Virus record (IMG/VR): IMGVR_UViG_3300008267_000011
Span: 1 to 64,000 of that record
From: a virus
Length of the DNA: 64,000 bases
Reading direction: 5' to 3' (one strand)
Part shown: positions 35,134-43,553 of the stretch, piece after piece
Layout of the letters: each line of letters starts with the position of its first letter
How positions within the stretch are numbered: the first letter of the stretch is position 1
Program-made: the position numbers and the translations under genes
Notes under the pieces: generated by a model
Told to the model about the DNA's origin: nothing
Databases searched by the model: none
What the model saw: the letters and a program-made list of their open reading frames with translations, nothing else

Positions 35134-38100
35134 ATGGCAATCGTACAACGTCCCTTTCTAAGGAGAAACTTTACACAATACCAATACGCTGTCGTTGATT
35201 CGAGTGAAACTTCGCCTGATTTCTTCGACATTTCCTTCTTTCCTACTAAGATTGGAGGTGGAAAGAGTGTTATCAAATTCAAAGGAAATCCTAACAACCT
35301 AGCGCTGCTAAAGGAGGTTGAGATTGAGGTAGTAGACGCAGCAGGCAATCCAGTAAAATCTGAGGTTGTTGAGTTAGTTGATAGATTCAACAACTACTTT
35401 GCTTCTATTAACGTACACGACGACACTGCTGCTGGAACAGGATACGTTTACTTGGTAGGAGTTGCAAATAAGAATTCTACTGGCCAGCCGTTAGATAGAT
35501 CGAGCTATAACGAGTTAGGGTATAACTTAATTTGGGGTAGGCCAATAGACATCCAACCATTTGAACGAAACGACTCAGAGCTAATCTTCAACGAAGCTCC
35601 AGCAATCCAAGTAGCACAGATAATTGCACCAGCCCGTATTAGCTCTAATTTAGTGGCAGAAAGCTTATTCACAGCAACGACTTCATCAAACGCAACAATA
35701 ACAACTTCAAAGTTCAGGGGGTTTGATAAGAAGCAATCGACAAGCGTACAAGTTGTCGATAAAAAGCTCAACAGCATAAAGATACAGCCTGATACGCAAG
35801 CAACCACTACAAACATTGTAGACACTACAATAAGAACAGCAAACCCCGACGTTATAGGAGGCTACCAGGCAAACGACTTAGAGAGATTCAACACAGTAGC
35901 AACAACCGCTGTTTCCTTTTTTAGTAGTAGCCATGTCGGTGGCTACATGCAATTTTTTACACAAAGCTATACGCTACAACCCTCATTACCATCCACATCG
36001 CTACTAGCAACAACAAACCCATACAATAGCTTTGAGGTTAATGGGCTGACGCAATCGATAGACGATCAATTAGGATACTGGAAATCTACAGTAGTTCGTG
36101 TACTAAACGACAAGACTGCCTATCTCGAAACTCCGGTGCAAGTTAACACTAGAGTTCCTGGAAGATTAGGCTATGTGCAAAACACCCACACGTACAGCAA
36201 CGTATCCCAGTTCACAGCTAGTTTGATATACGTAGACAATTCGAGTCTGTATATAACAAGTAGCCTAATGTCTCAAAGCTATATCCAAGTCACTTGCTAC
36301 GATTTAAAACCAATTGCTGGAGAGGTTACTAGAATAAAGACCTATTTCAAAAGGTCATCTGCAACACAAGACTGGACGCTGTTGGGTGACCAGGAAGTCT
36401 ATCCTCCTGAGTACCTAACAGACGCTGAAAAGCCTAATCAAGCATCGTACGCACGCACGCTAAGCGACTTCTTGCTAATAGGACACTTTACAGACAACGC
36501 AGTACTGCAAGACAATTGGAGTTTTATCAATGAGACGCCAACTGGATTTGATAATGCAACGGGATCAATCGTAAACAATCCACTGCAGGATAGTGTACGT
36601 TTGCAAACAAGTGGATCGACGAATAAGATACTAACGACAAAATACAACCAAAGCTACTTAGAGAGTCAAGTATACACTATAGCATTTGATTGTGTGCTGG
36701 ATCCGTATACTGATCTAGAGGTTTACATGAATAGTGATGTGCTAAGCACAACGTTAATATCGCAGGACTTTTTGCCTAAAGCGTATACTAAGTCCAAAAA
36801 CAAAGAACTGACGCGTTACCCGGATGGGTACTCGAGGTTTGGTAGATCGATTGGACGTATTGCAAATGCAACCGATCAACAAAAACAATATGGCCGTGTG
36901 CTGTTTGATTTCCTTACAGATGGAGATGGATTAGGTAAGCCTCTACTTAGATGTGTACCAAATGGAGATGTGACTGGATCAAGCTATATCTCAAAAGTTA
37001 ATCTAACACCAAGAAAACTAAACGGATACACACCAGAACTAATACAATTTGCACTACCAGCACCACCAGACTTTAGCTACAACCTTTCAGAGAGCATTGA
37101 TTACAAATTCGAATACTACGACTACTCAGGTAAGCAGTCTGAGTTTATTAGCTACATAAAGGACGAAAACCTAGAACTTGTTTCAGAGATCCAAACAAAT
37201 AAGTGCCAAGCTGAGCGTAAAAGCTTCAGCTTTACATCAGACTACTGGATTTCGTCAAGTTACACAATTCCTAACTACATAGTAAGTGGTCGTACCTTGG
37301 AGCAAATTACTTCCGAGAGCTATAGTGCGGATACGAGACTATATCCTATGTTTGTTAACGGTGCTGTAGGCAGTATACTCGGATCGTACGCAGGTGCAGC
37401 TGCTAGTAACACACCAGTAGACGGATGGAATTGCGCAATACCCTACAATTATATGTTCTCTAACTCAGTAACATATTCAAGCTTCCGGTATATATCGGCA
37501 TCAATATCGACTACAAACATGACGGTGTATCAAAACGCAGCTGGTCGTGTTACAAGTTCGTGGAGGTGGTTTGATACCTTCACCGACCTATACAACACAG
37601 GACCGGGGATTGGGACAGCATTGCAAGCTTACGCGTACACTACAGCCTCTATTTCAGCAATCGACAACGCGCGATTCACAACTCACAGCTGTGTTGGAAT
37701 CAGACGCGACGATGTATCACAATCATATGCAGACTACACTAACGCAGCAAGTAATACAGCGCGAACTGTAGCGTTAAAGAAGAGAAGATTGGTTTGGCCA
37801 ACTGGCGGATCTGTCACATCAAGCTACTTTACTGAAAATGGAGGTATATACAACGTTAAGTTCAAACTAAAAAAAGACACAGACTACCTACCCGATACAG
37901 GATCGTACTTGATGGTCTACCTATTCAATGCATACACAGACTATACAACAAGTAGCATAGGAACAGCTGGTTGGTATCCACCATCAAGAAACATAGTAAA
38001 GATAGGACATGGATACACATCAGGCAGTATCACAACGCCAACTATAACCTGGTACGACAGTGCAACGGGATACTACTACGATGAATACGACATAAACCTA

Positions 38101-38310
38101 ATACAATACGGATCCTCAGCGCAATTGGTATTTGAGCCATCTGGTGATGGGGGAAAGTATTTTGGTACGTTGGTTGATGATATAGAATTTTGCAAAGTTG
38201 GCGTTACAACAGATCCGTTGTTCATCAAACCACAATCAGCAGCTAACCTGTCACGTTTTGGTAACATAGCATTTATCCCAAGTCCTGATACTCCAAGCGG
38301 TCAAAAATGA
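35134..38310 (+). CDS. Large tail structural protein (1058 aa)
   Basis: It opens MAIVQRPFLRRNFTQYQYAV with a DISFFPTKIGGGKSVIKFKG beta block. Most of the length is Ser/Thr/Tyr-rich beta sequence. Middle segments (FERNDSELIFNEAPAI; TRIKTYFKRSSATQDW) and a C-terminal jelly-roll-like part (FKLKKDTDYLPDTGSYLMVY) suggest stacked sandwich domains. No enzyme motif is visible. Size, composition and promoter resemble the 21.8 kb giant gene, and the two may contact each other in the tail periphery. It overlaps the next gene by four bases. Confidence 0.65.
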   Translation: MAIVQRPFLRRNFTQYQYAVVDSSETSPDFFDISFFPTKIGGGKSVIKFKGNPNNLALLKEVEIEVVDAAGNPVKSEVVELVDRFNNYFASINVHDDTAAGTGYVYLVGVANKNSTGQPLDRSSYNELGYNLIWGRPIDIQPFERNDSELIFNEAPAIQVAQIIAPARISSNLVAESLFTATTSSNATITTSKFRGFDKKQSTSVQVVDKKLNSIKIQPDTQATTTNIVDTTIRTANPDVIGGYQANDLERFNTVATTAVSFFSSSHVGGYMQFFTQSYTLQPSLPSTSLLATTNPYNSFEVNGLTQSIDDQLGYWKSTVVRVLNDKTAYLETPVQVNTRVPGRLGYVQNTHTYSNVSQFTASLIYVDNSSLYITSSLMSQSYIQVTCYDLKPIAGEVTRIKTYFKRSSATQDWTLLGDQEVYPPEYLTDAEKPNQASYARTLSDFLLIGHFTDNAVLQDNWSFINETPTGFDNATGSIVNNPLQDSVRLQTSGSTNKILTTKYNQSYLESQVYTIAFDCVLDPYTDLEVYMNSDVLSTTLISQDFLPKAYTKSKNKELTRYPDGYSRFGRSIGRIANATDQQKQYGRVLFDFLTDGDGLGKPLLRCVPNGDVTGSSYISKVNLTPRKLNGYTPELIQFALPAPPDFSYNLSESIDYKFEYYDYSGKQSEFISYIKDENLELVSEIQTNKCQAERKSFSFTSDYWISSSYTIPNYIVSGRTLEQITSESYSADTRLYPMFVNGAVGSILGSYAGAAASNTPVDGWNCAIPYNYMFSNSVTYSSFRYISASISTTNMTVYQNAAGRVTSSWRWFDTFTDLYNTGPGIGTALQAYAYTTASISAIDNARFTTHSCVGIRRDDVSQSYADYTNAASNTARTVALKKRRLVWPTGGSVTSSYFTENGGIYNVKFKLKKDTDYLPDTGSYLMVYLFNAYTDYTTSSIGTAGWYPPSRNIVKIGHGYTSGSITTPTITWYDSATGYYYDEYDINLIQYGSSAQLVFEPSGDGGKYFGTLVDDIEFCKVGVTTDPLFIKPQSAANLSRFGNIAFIPSPDTPSGQK

Positions 38311-38825
38311 TACCAAGTAGAAACATAAGAAATACTCGTGTAACGATGCCAATTCTCAATATGTTGGTAGATGCACCTTTTTTGGAAAAGACGACGTTAA
38401 AAGCCTTGTACCCACAGTGGAAGGGAGAATCTATAGCGGAAATAAAAGAGAAGCATAGTGATAATCCGTATAGGGTAAGAATAGGAACGCCAAACACTGA
38501 TAAAGCGATGCAAGCGGATCACGCCTTGTTTATACAAAGTTACCTATCGTATAATCCAATCACAAAACAGCTCGAAAAGCGAGAGCTATTACCATATCGT
38601 AACGTTGAGAAAGTTTATATAGGGGAGCAGAGAATAGATGAGCATAATTACGGTAACTACACTCTATTCATAAACGGATCTATTGTAGCGGAGGACCTAA
38701 TTCTGTTGAATAATAAGCAATCTTTATTGGAGATAATAAAGAAGTTGACGGAAGAGGTAGCAGAGTTACGGGTAGAAGTTCACAAATTACACACTCAAAC
38801 CAAACAACAACCTATTTATAGATAA
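38307..38825 (+). CDS. Hypothetical protein with C-terminal coiled coil (172 aa)
   Basis: It overlaps the previous stop by four bases. Residues about 20-60 contain LVDAPFLEKTTLKALYPQWK, and about 60-135 are mixed alpha/beta. The last 35 residues form a heptad-rich helix (LLEIIKKLTEEVAELRVEVH), suggesting oligomerisation. The coupling to a large tail protein suggests an assembly chaperone or attachment factor; no homology is recognised. Its stop codon overlaps the following ATG. Confidence 0.6.
   Translation: MIPSRNIRNTRVTMPILNMLVDAPFLEKTTLKALYPQWKGESIAEIKEKHSDNPYRVRIGTPNTDKAMQADHALFIQSYLSYNPITKQLEKRELLPYRNVEKVYIGEQRIDEHNYGNYTLFINGSIVAEDLILLNNKQSLLEIIKKLTEEVAELRVEVHKLHTQTKQQPIYR
38813..38819 (+). 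promoter_or_regulatory. Candidate late promoter TATTTAT
   Basis: The heptamer lies within the last codons of the preceding gene and ends 5 bases before the ATG at 38825. Confidence 0.55.
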
Positions 38826-41038
38826 TGAGTTCGTTATCAAAATTTATAGTAGAGTCCCTTCTCAAGGAAGCGGGTGAGCAAACAACAGTTCTGTTCCCTG
38901 GAGGATTCAAGCCACCTCATGGAGGACATCTGGAGTTAGCAACACGCTACGCCGAGCAGCCTAATGTTGGGCAAGTTATCATACTCATTGGCCCTGAGCC
39001 AAGAGAAGGTATTACTAGAGACCAAAGCATTGCTATATGGAGAGAGTTAACTAAGAACAACAGCAAAATTCTTATCCAAAAAACCGAAGTAAACAGCCCG
39101 CTAGCAGCAGCATATAAGTTTTTAGAGACAGCTAAACCGGGATCCTATGCACTTGCAGCAAGTTCAAAGGGAGACGACTACAAAAGAGTCCAGCAATTTG
39201 TTGCAGGACACCAACCTGGAGCAAAGTACGCAAAAGAAGGTGTGGAAGTTGTAGAGCTTCCGTTGGATACTAAACCGTTAGTCTACAAAGATAGGTCACC
39301 AAAAGCAGAAAAGTATGTACCAGGAAAGAGTGAGAATGGAAAGGGAGTTAGCGCTAGTATTTTGAGAGCTGACTTAAAGAATGGAGATCAAGAAGCTTTT
39401 GCAACAAACTATCCAAACGTAGCAGACAAAGGAACTCTTGATAGAGTGTTTGGTATTTTAAAAAAAAAGCTATCTGAAGAGATCCAACCTAGCGATTTGT
39501 TTTCCAAAATGAAAATGAGATTTAAAGACTTCCTTCAAAAAGTCAATCAAGAAAAAGAGGAAACAAAGCAAGCATTCACCCTTATCGCACAGGCAGCCCA
39601 AGGGAAAAGAAAACTCACTCCAGAAGAGCAAAAGCAGGTTGGAGAGCAAATGAGAGATGTTCTTAAAACAATGGGAATTGGAGCAGCCACAATGCTACCA
39701 GGAGGAACGATATACTTCTTAATAATCAAACTATTGAAATTGGAAAAATACACAATGCCATCGTCTTTCATAACCGAAAAGGTGCAATTAAATGAGGGTG
39801 GTGGAGCAGGTCACTTAGCTCATCCGTATGAGGACTTGGAGCTAACCTTCGCAGACATTAAGGAAATGATAAAGGCTGCCTTATCAGGCAAACTAGAATA
39901 TGCACAAGAAAAGTTAGACGGTCAAAACCTATTAGTTACTTACAAGGATGGCAGAGTTAGAGCAGCAAGAAACAAAACTGAGCTCAAGAATTATGGCCAA
40001 GAAAGTAAGACAATTGAACAAGTAGCCGAGAAATTTGCAGGTAGAGGAGCTATACAGGCAGCCTTTGTTGAAACTATGCGTGACTTAGAGTCAGCAATTA
40101 ACAAGCTAGACAAGACACAAAAAGAAACTTTCTTCAAGAATGGACAGAGGTTCATGAACTTGGAGATCCTCTATCCCGACACACAAAACGTGATTCCTTA
40201 TGGAGCAACTTTAATTAGAATGCACCACTTTAAGGAGTATGATCAAAATGCAAAAGAGGTTGCAACAGATAACAAAGGCGTAGAGTTGCTTCAAAGAGCA
40301 TTCGACAATGTACAGGCACAAGAGTCTGATCAAAAAACCTTTGAAATCGGAGTCACAAACCCAGCAACAATTAAGCAAGATGCAGACTACGCTAGCCAAG
40401 AAAAGCAATTCATTGCCATGGCTGATGACGTTAAGCGAAAATATAACCTTGGCGATGAGACTAAGGTGAGTGAGTATGTTAAAAAATACTGGACTGACTT
40501 TGTCAAAGATAACGCAGAGCGTTACAATTACGAAGTTCCTACAGATGTACTAGATATGGTTGTAAATCGTTGGGCATTTACTGACAAATCCATCTCTTTA
40601 CCAAACGTAAAAGCTAAAATAGCTAATGAAGAGTTTGCAAGTTGGTTTATCAACTTTGACAAAGGATCAAACGTAGAAGAGGTTAAAAAAAGAATACTGA
40701 GACCTATTGAGCAGTTGTTCCTAAAATTAGGAGTTAGGGTGTTAAAGAACATTGAGAACCTAACAGCAGTTAACCCAAACGACTCTACAAAAAAGATTAA
40801 GCAAAGCGTATCTGCAGCAATCAGAGGAATCCAAGACGCAATCAACAACGAAACTATTGCAGACAACGATAAGGCAATTAAGTTTTTAAGACGTGAATTG
40901 GGAAGATTAAAAGACATTGGAGGCTTTGAAGCTATTGTTCCGACTGAGGGGGTAGTATTTAGATATAAGGGTAAGCTGTATAAGCTTACTGGAGCCTTCG
41001 CACCCGTTAACCAATTATTAGGCTATTTAAGATTTTAA
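38825..41038 (+). CDS. Nucleotidyltransferase / LETM1-like / RNA-ligase fusion with capsid-targeting-like N-terminus
   Basis: The protein has 737 residues. (1) The N-terminus MSSLSKFIVESLLKEAGEQ ends in two [L/I]-x-E sites (after E10 and E15) and resembles the T4 internal-protein tag MKTYQEFIAEA. (2) About 20-215 is a HIGH-type nucleotidylyltransferase of NMNAT/cytidylyltransferase class: GGFKPPHGGH with H32 and H35, and VSASILR near 175. (3) About 260-320 is a hydrophobic LETM1-like stretch (GIGAATMLPGGTIYFLIIKL). (4) About 325-737 is a ligase domain: nucleophile Lys in KLDGQN near 363, FMNLEILYP, TEGVVFRYKGK and YKLTG. It could adenylylate NMN and seal RNA, and may be packaged in the head. 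Substrates are not shown. Confidence 0.8.
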   Translation: MSSLSKFIVESLLKEAGEQTTVLFPGGFKPPHGGHLELATRYAEQPNVGQVIILIGPEPREGITRDQSIAIWRELTKNNSKILIQKTEVNSPLAAAYKFLETAKPGSYALAASSKGDDYKRVQQFVAGHQPGAKYAKEGVEVVELPLDTKPLVYKDRSPKAEKYVPGKSENGKGVSASILRADLKNGDQEAFATNYPNVADKGTLDRVFGILKKKLSEEIQPSDLFSKMKMRFKDFLQKVNQEKEETKQAFTLIAQAAQGKRKLTPEEQKQVGEQMRDVLKTMGIGAATMLPGGTIYFLIIKLLKLEKYTMPSSFITEKVQLNEGGGAGHLAHPYEDLELTFADIKEMIKAALSGKLEYAQEKLDGQNLLVTYKDGRVRAARNKTELKNYGQESKTIEQVAEKFAGRGAIQAAFVETMRDLESAINKLDKTQKETFFKNGQRFMNLEILYPDTQNVIPYGATLIRMHHFKEYDQNAKEVATDNKGVELLQRAFDNVQAQESDQKTFEIGVTNPATIKQDADYASQEKQFIAMADDVKRKYNLGDETKVSEYVKKYWTDFVKDNAERYNYEVPTDVLDMVVNRWAFTDKSISLPNVKAKIANEEFASWFINFDKGSNVEEVKKRILRPIEQLFLKLGVRVLKNIENLTAVNPNDSTKKIKQSVSAAIRGIQDAINNETIADNDKAIKFLRRELGRLKDIGGFEAIVPTEGVVFRYKGKLYKLTGAFAPVNQLLGYLRF

Positions 41039-41039
41039 T

Positions 41040-41345
41040 ATGAAACTAAAAAAATTAATTCCTCTAGAGGAAAAGAAAGAGGCGATAGCCTCATCACCAG
41101 CAACTAACCTAACTCTTCACTTTGACAAAGGCTTTCAAGCTGTAGGTGAAGAAGGTACTCCTGAAGCAAACTTTACTATTAGCATCAGTAGTGTTGGTGG
41201 AAAGGAGTTCTTTCGTGGGGTAGGCGATAGTGCTGAAGCTGATAAAATTACAGAGGGTGTTAAGTTGGAATTACGCAGAGCAATGCGTAAGTTCGATAAA
41301 CACGTTCAGCATATACTAGATAAATACAAGTTTCATACAAGATGA
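41040..41345 (+). CDS. Small tagged protein MKLKKLIPLEE (101 aa), putative internal head protein
   Basis: It starts one base after the ligase-fusion stop. The N-terminus MKLKKLIPLEEKKEA is nearly identical in pattern to MKLINLIPLREA (45.1 kb) and LKLKDLIPLREA (52.9 kb), with a possible prohead-protease site L-E-E. The remaining 85 residues form a small alpha/beta domain (LTLHFDKGFQAVGEEGTPEA; ITEGVKLELRRAMRKFDKHV) with no recognised function. It overlaps the next gene by four bases. Confidence 0.65.
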   Translation: MKLKKLIPLEEKKEAIASSPATNLTLHFDKGFQAVGEEGTPEANFTISISSVGGKEFFRGVGDSAEADKITEGVKLELRRAMRKFDKHVQHILDKYKFHTR

Positions 41346-41830
41346 GTTATTACGTTACGACCAACAAAAAATCCTTTACAGAGCATTCTGAAGGCGAAGT
41401 CTGGGAAGAGTCAGGCAAGACATGGACTATTCGAAATGGTGTCAAGCGCACCGTGTCTAAGATGGAATCTTTCCGCAAACAAATTATTACTCCAATCGCA
41501 TGTCCACACTGTGGAATGAAGATGGAAAGTCCAGTGCACAAGTGGGCTTGGAACACACATAAGATGTGTTTTAATTGCGTTGTAGACATGGAACATGAGA
41601 TTATGAAGGTAGGTAGACTTGAGGAGTATCAAAACGCTCTATTTAAGGCAAACATGGAATCTTTCTATGGAGACCTAGAGCAGTTTGTTCAAGAGTTTGC
41701 AAAAGAAAAAACAACCGTTTTCACCGAAGATGGTGTAAAAGAGAACTGGGTTGATAACAGTGGTAAAGTGATAGAGGAGATAGGTAAGAAAGAATTAGAA
41801 GCACTAAAATCAAAAATTGAAGAGGTATGA
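41342..41830 (+). CDS. Zinc-ribbon hypothetical protein (162 aa)
   Basis: Residues 20-45 (WEESGKTWTIRNGVKRTVSK) lead into a zinc ribbon with C54/C57 (CPHC) and C76/C79 (CFNC). A long helical tail rich in Glu and Lys follows. I recall this GKTWT..NG..(Q/R)TV plus CPxC layout from T4-like marine phages, without assigned function. It lacks the hydrophobic [L/I]-x-E tag of its neighbours. It is coupled by ATGA overlap to the membrane GAF-like gene. Confidence 0.7.
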   Translation: MSYYVTTNKKSFTEHSEGEVWEESGKTWTIRNGVKRTVSKMESFRKQIITPIACPHCGMKMESPVHKWAWNTHKMCFNCVVDMEHEIMKVGRLEEYQNALFKANMESFYGDLEQFVQEFAKEKTTVFTEDGVKENWVDNSGKVIEEIGKKELEALKSKIEEV

Positions 41831-42438
41831 CGGATGCAATTTGGGTTGCAATAATCGGAGGGGTAATTGGGCCCGTAATTGTATTATCTATCAAGTGGTG
41901 GTTTGACCATAAGATGGGTAAGAAAAAGACTGATATGGTCACTGAGGCGTTGTTAGTTGGAGACTTGATCACTAACAAATTAGACTCAGTTAAGGAAGAG
42001 TATGGAGCAGACCGTGTATGGATTAGTCAATTTCACAACGGTGGTCATTTTTATCCAACCGGAAAGAGCATAGCTAAGTTCAGTATCTTTTATGAGACTG
42101 TATCAGCAAACGCACCATCTCTCCAACTCAACCTAAAAAACATTCCAGTAGCACTATTCTCAAGAAGCTTCAATCAACTACTATCTCACAACATAATTCA
42201 CATTGAAGACTTCAAAGATGAGACTGTAGCAACTTATGGATTAAAGTACTTTGCAGAAGAGTATAAAACAAAGTCGCAATATTTATATGCGATAAAGAGC
42301 TTTGAAGGAAAGTTCATAGCTATTTTAGGGATTGACTACACAACTAGAAAGCACAAGCTAACCCATGAAGATGATGATGAGCTAATGAGAATTGCAACAT
42401 CGCTTGGTGGAGTACTAGCAGGACATTTAAAGGTATGA
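41827..42438 (+). CDS. Membrane-anchored GAF-like domain protein (203 aa)
   Basis: Residues about 4-24 are a transmembrane helix (AIWVAIIGGVIGPVIVLSIK) followed by a basic stop-transfer. About 45-200 reads as a GAF/PAS-like sensory fold: DRVWISQFHNGGHFYPTGKS, FSIFYETVS, then YLYAIKSFEGKFIAILGIDY. GAF domains bind small ligands such as cyclic nucleotides. No output domain is attached, so it may sense or sequester a ligand at the host membrane. It overlaps the genes on both sides by four bases. Confidence 0.65.
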   Translation: MTDAIWVAIIGGVIGPVIVLSIKWWFDHKMGKKKTDMVTEALLVGDLITNKLDSVKEEYGADRVWISQFHNGGHFYPTGKSIAKFSIFYETVSANAPSLQLNLKNIPVALFSRSFNQLLSHNIIHIEDFKDETVATYGLKYFAEEYKTKSQYLYAIKSFEGKFIAILGIDYTTRKHKLTHEDDDELMRIATSLGGVLAGHLKV

Positions 42439-42959
42439 CAAACGAAGAATCAAAAGGGCTTTGGGCAAACATACGAGCTAAAAGAGCACGTGGTGAGAAG
42501 CCTGCCCGTAAAGGTTCAGATGCCTACAACAAAGCAGTAGCAGCTGCTAAAAAGATCAACGCTACAAACGAAGAGCGTGAGGAAGAAAAAGACAGACCAG
42601 CACAAACAATTACAACTGGAACAAAGGCAGCAATGCCAGTAGGTTGGTACGAAACTACAATGTGCGAGACTTGTGCAATTGCTCTACTAGAAGACATTAA
42701 AGCTGGTAAGTTTCCACTTACAGAAGCCGAGTACCAAGGACGTAAAGTTCCACTTGGCAAGCCTATGAGAGGCGATGTCAAGAAGTTCAAGGTATATGTC
42801 AAGAAGGGAGATAAAGTTGTTAAAGTTAACTTTGGAGACCCTAACATGAAAATAAAAAAGTCAAATCCAGAAAGACGTAAATCATTCAGAGCAAGACACC
42901 GTTGTGCCACTCCAGGTCCAAGATGGAAAGCTCGTTACTGGTCTTGTAGAAAATGGTAA
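42435..42959 (+). CDS. Conserved phage protein with FGDPNM...RARH...ARYWSCRKW C-terminus (174 aa)
   Basis: The N-terminal 35 residues (GLWANIRAKRARGEKPARKG) and the C-terminal block (VNFGDPNMKIKKSNPERRKS, then FRARHRC and ARYWSCRKW) are both familiar to me as short modules recurring in T4-like and other large phages, often fused to different partners. The middle has CETC (C-x-x-C) and a basic segment. The strong positive charge suggests nucleic-acid or scaffold contact. Function unknown. Confidence 0.7.
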   Translation: MTNEESKGLWANIRAKRARGEKPARKGSDAYNKAVAAAKKINATNEEREEEKDRPAQTITTGTKAAMPVGWYETTMCETCAIALLEDIKAGKFPLTEAEYQGRKVPLGKPMRGDVKKFKVYVKKGDKVVKVNFGDPNMKIKKSNPERRKSFRARHRCATPGPRWKARYWSCRKW

Positions 42960-42965
42960 TCAAAC

Positions 42966-43547
42966 ATGATTAAGTTAGGAAAAATACTACAAGAGGCTTC
43001 TAAGACTGGAGCAATGACTGGAACGCAGGAAAGAGAGCTTAGCACAGGCTTACGTAGCATACATTGGAAGCATGCGGATTTTGAGCGTTATGCAATAAAC
43101 AGCTCCACACCTCACAGTACTATTAACTTTGGTGGATGTGGTATATTTGCAAAGTTGCTTTATTACAATATGCGCAAATATTTAAACATAACACCAGAAA
43201 TCATTTGCATTGACCTAGATGAGCATCAGATAAGTCCAGGGGAAATTAACGATTACAAGACCGTACAGGAGTATAATGAAGACGGCAATATGTGCATACA
43301 CATAGTGTTAAAGTTAGGCGATAAGTACATAGACTCATCAGGAATACATGCTTTTTCTTGGTTTGAGCAACAAGTGTATCGTCATCCTCTTTGTCAACAA
43401 GAAGGAATGACAATACAAACATTAACTAGATGGTGCGCATCAAGCAACAGCTGGAACCCTACATTCAATAGATACAACATCGGAGACATAAATGACGATA
43501 TGGTCAAAGTGATGAAATTTGCAAAAAAAAGCGGAATAAAAAAATAA
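42966..43547 (+). CDS. Papain-fold-like Cys-His-Asp protein with N-terminal tag (193 aa)
   Basis: The N-terminus MIKLGKILQEASKTG has the tag pattern with an L-Q-E/A site after E10. The body resembles a papain-like or transglutaminase-like fold. Candidate nucleophile C58 sits at the start of a helix (NFGGCGIFAKLLYYNM), H112 in a strand (MCIHIVLKLGDKYID) and D123 nine residues later in YIDSSG. The order Cys-His-Asp with these contexts is typical of the superfamily (cysteine peptidases, amidases, acyltransferases). If packaged and injected it could act on a host protein at once. Neither activity nor packaging is demonstrated. Confidence 0.65.
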   Translation: MIKLGKILQEASKTGAMTGTQERELSTGLRSIHWKHADFERYAINSSTPHSTINFGGCGIFAKLLYYNMRKYLNITPEIICIDLDEHQISPGEINDYKTVQEYNEDGNMCIHIVLKLGDKYIDSSGIHAFSWFEQQVYRHPLCQQEGMTIQTLTRWCASSNSWNPTFNRYNIGDINDDMVKVMKFAKKSGIKK

Positions 43548-43553
43548 CTAAAC

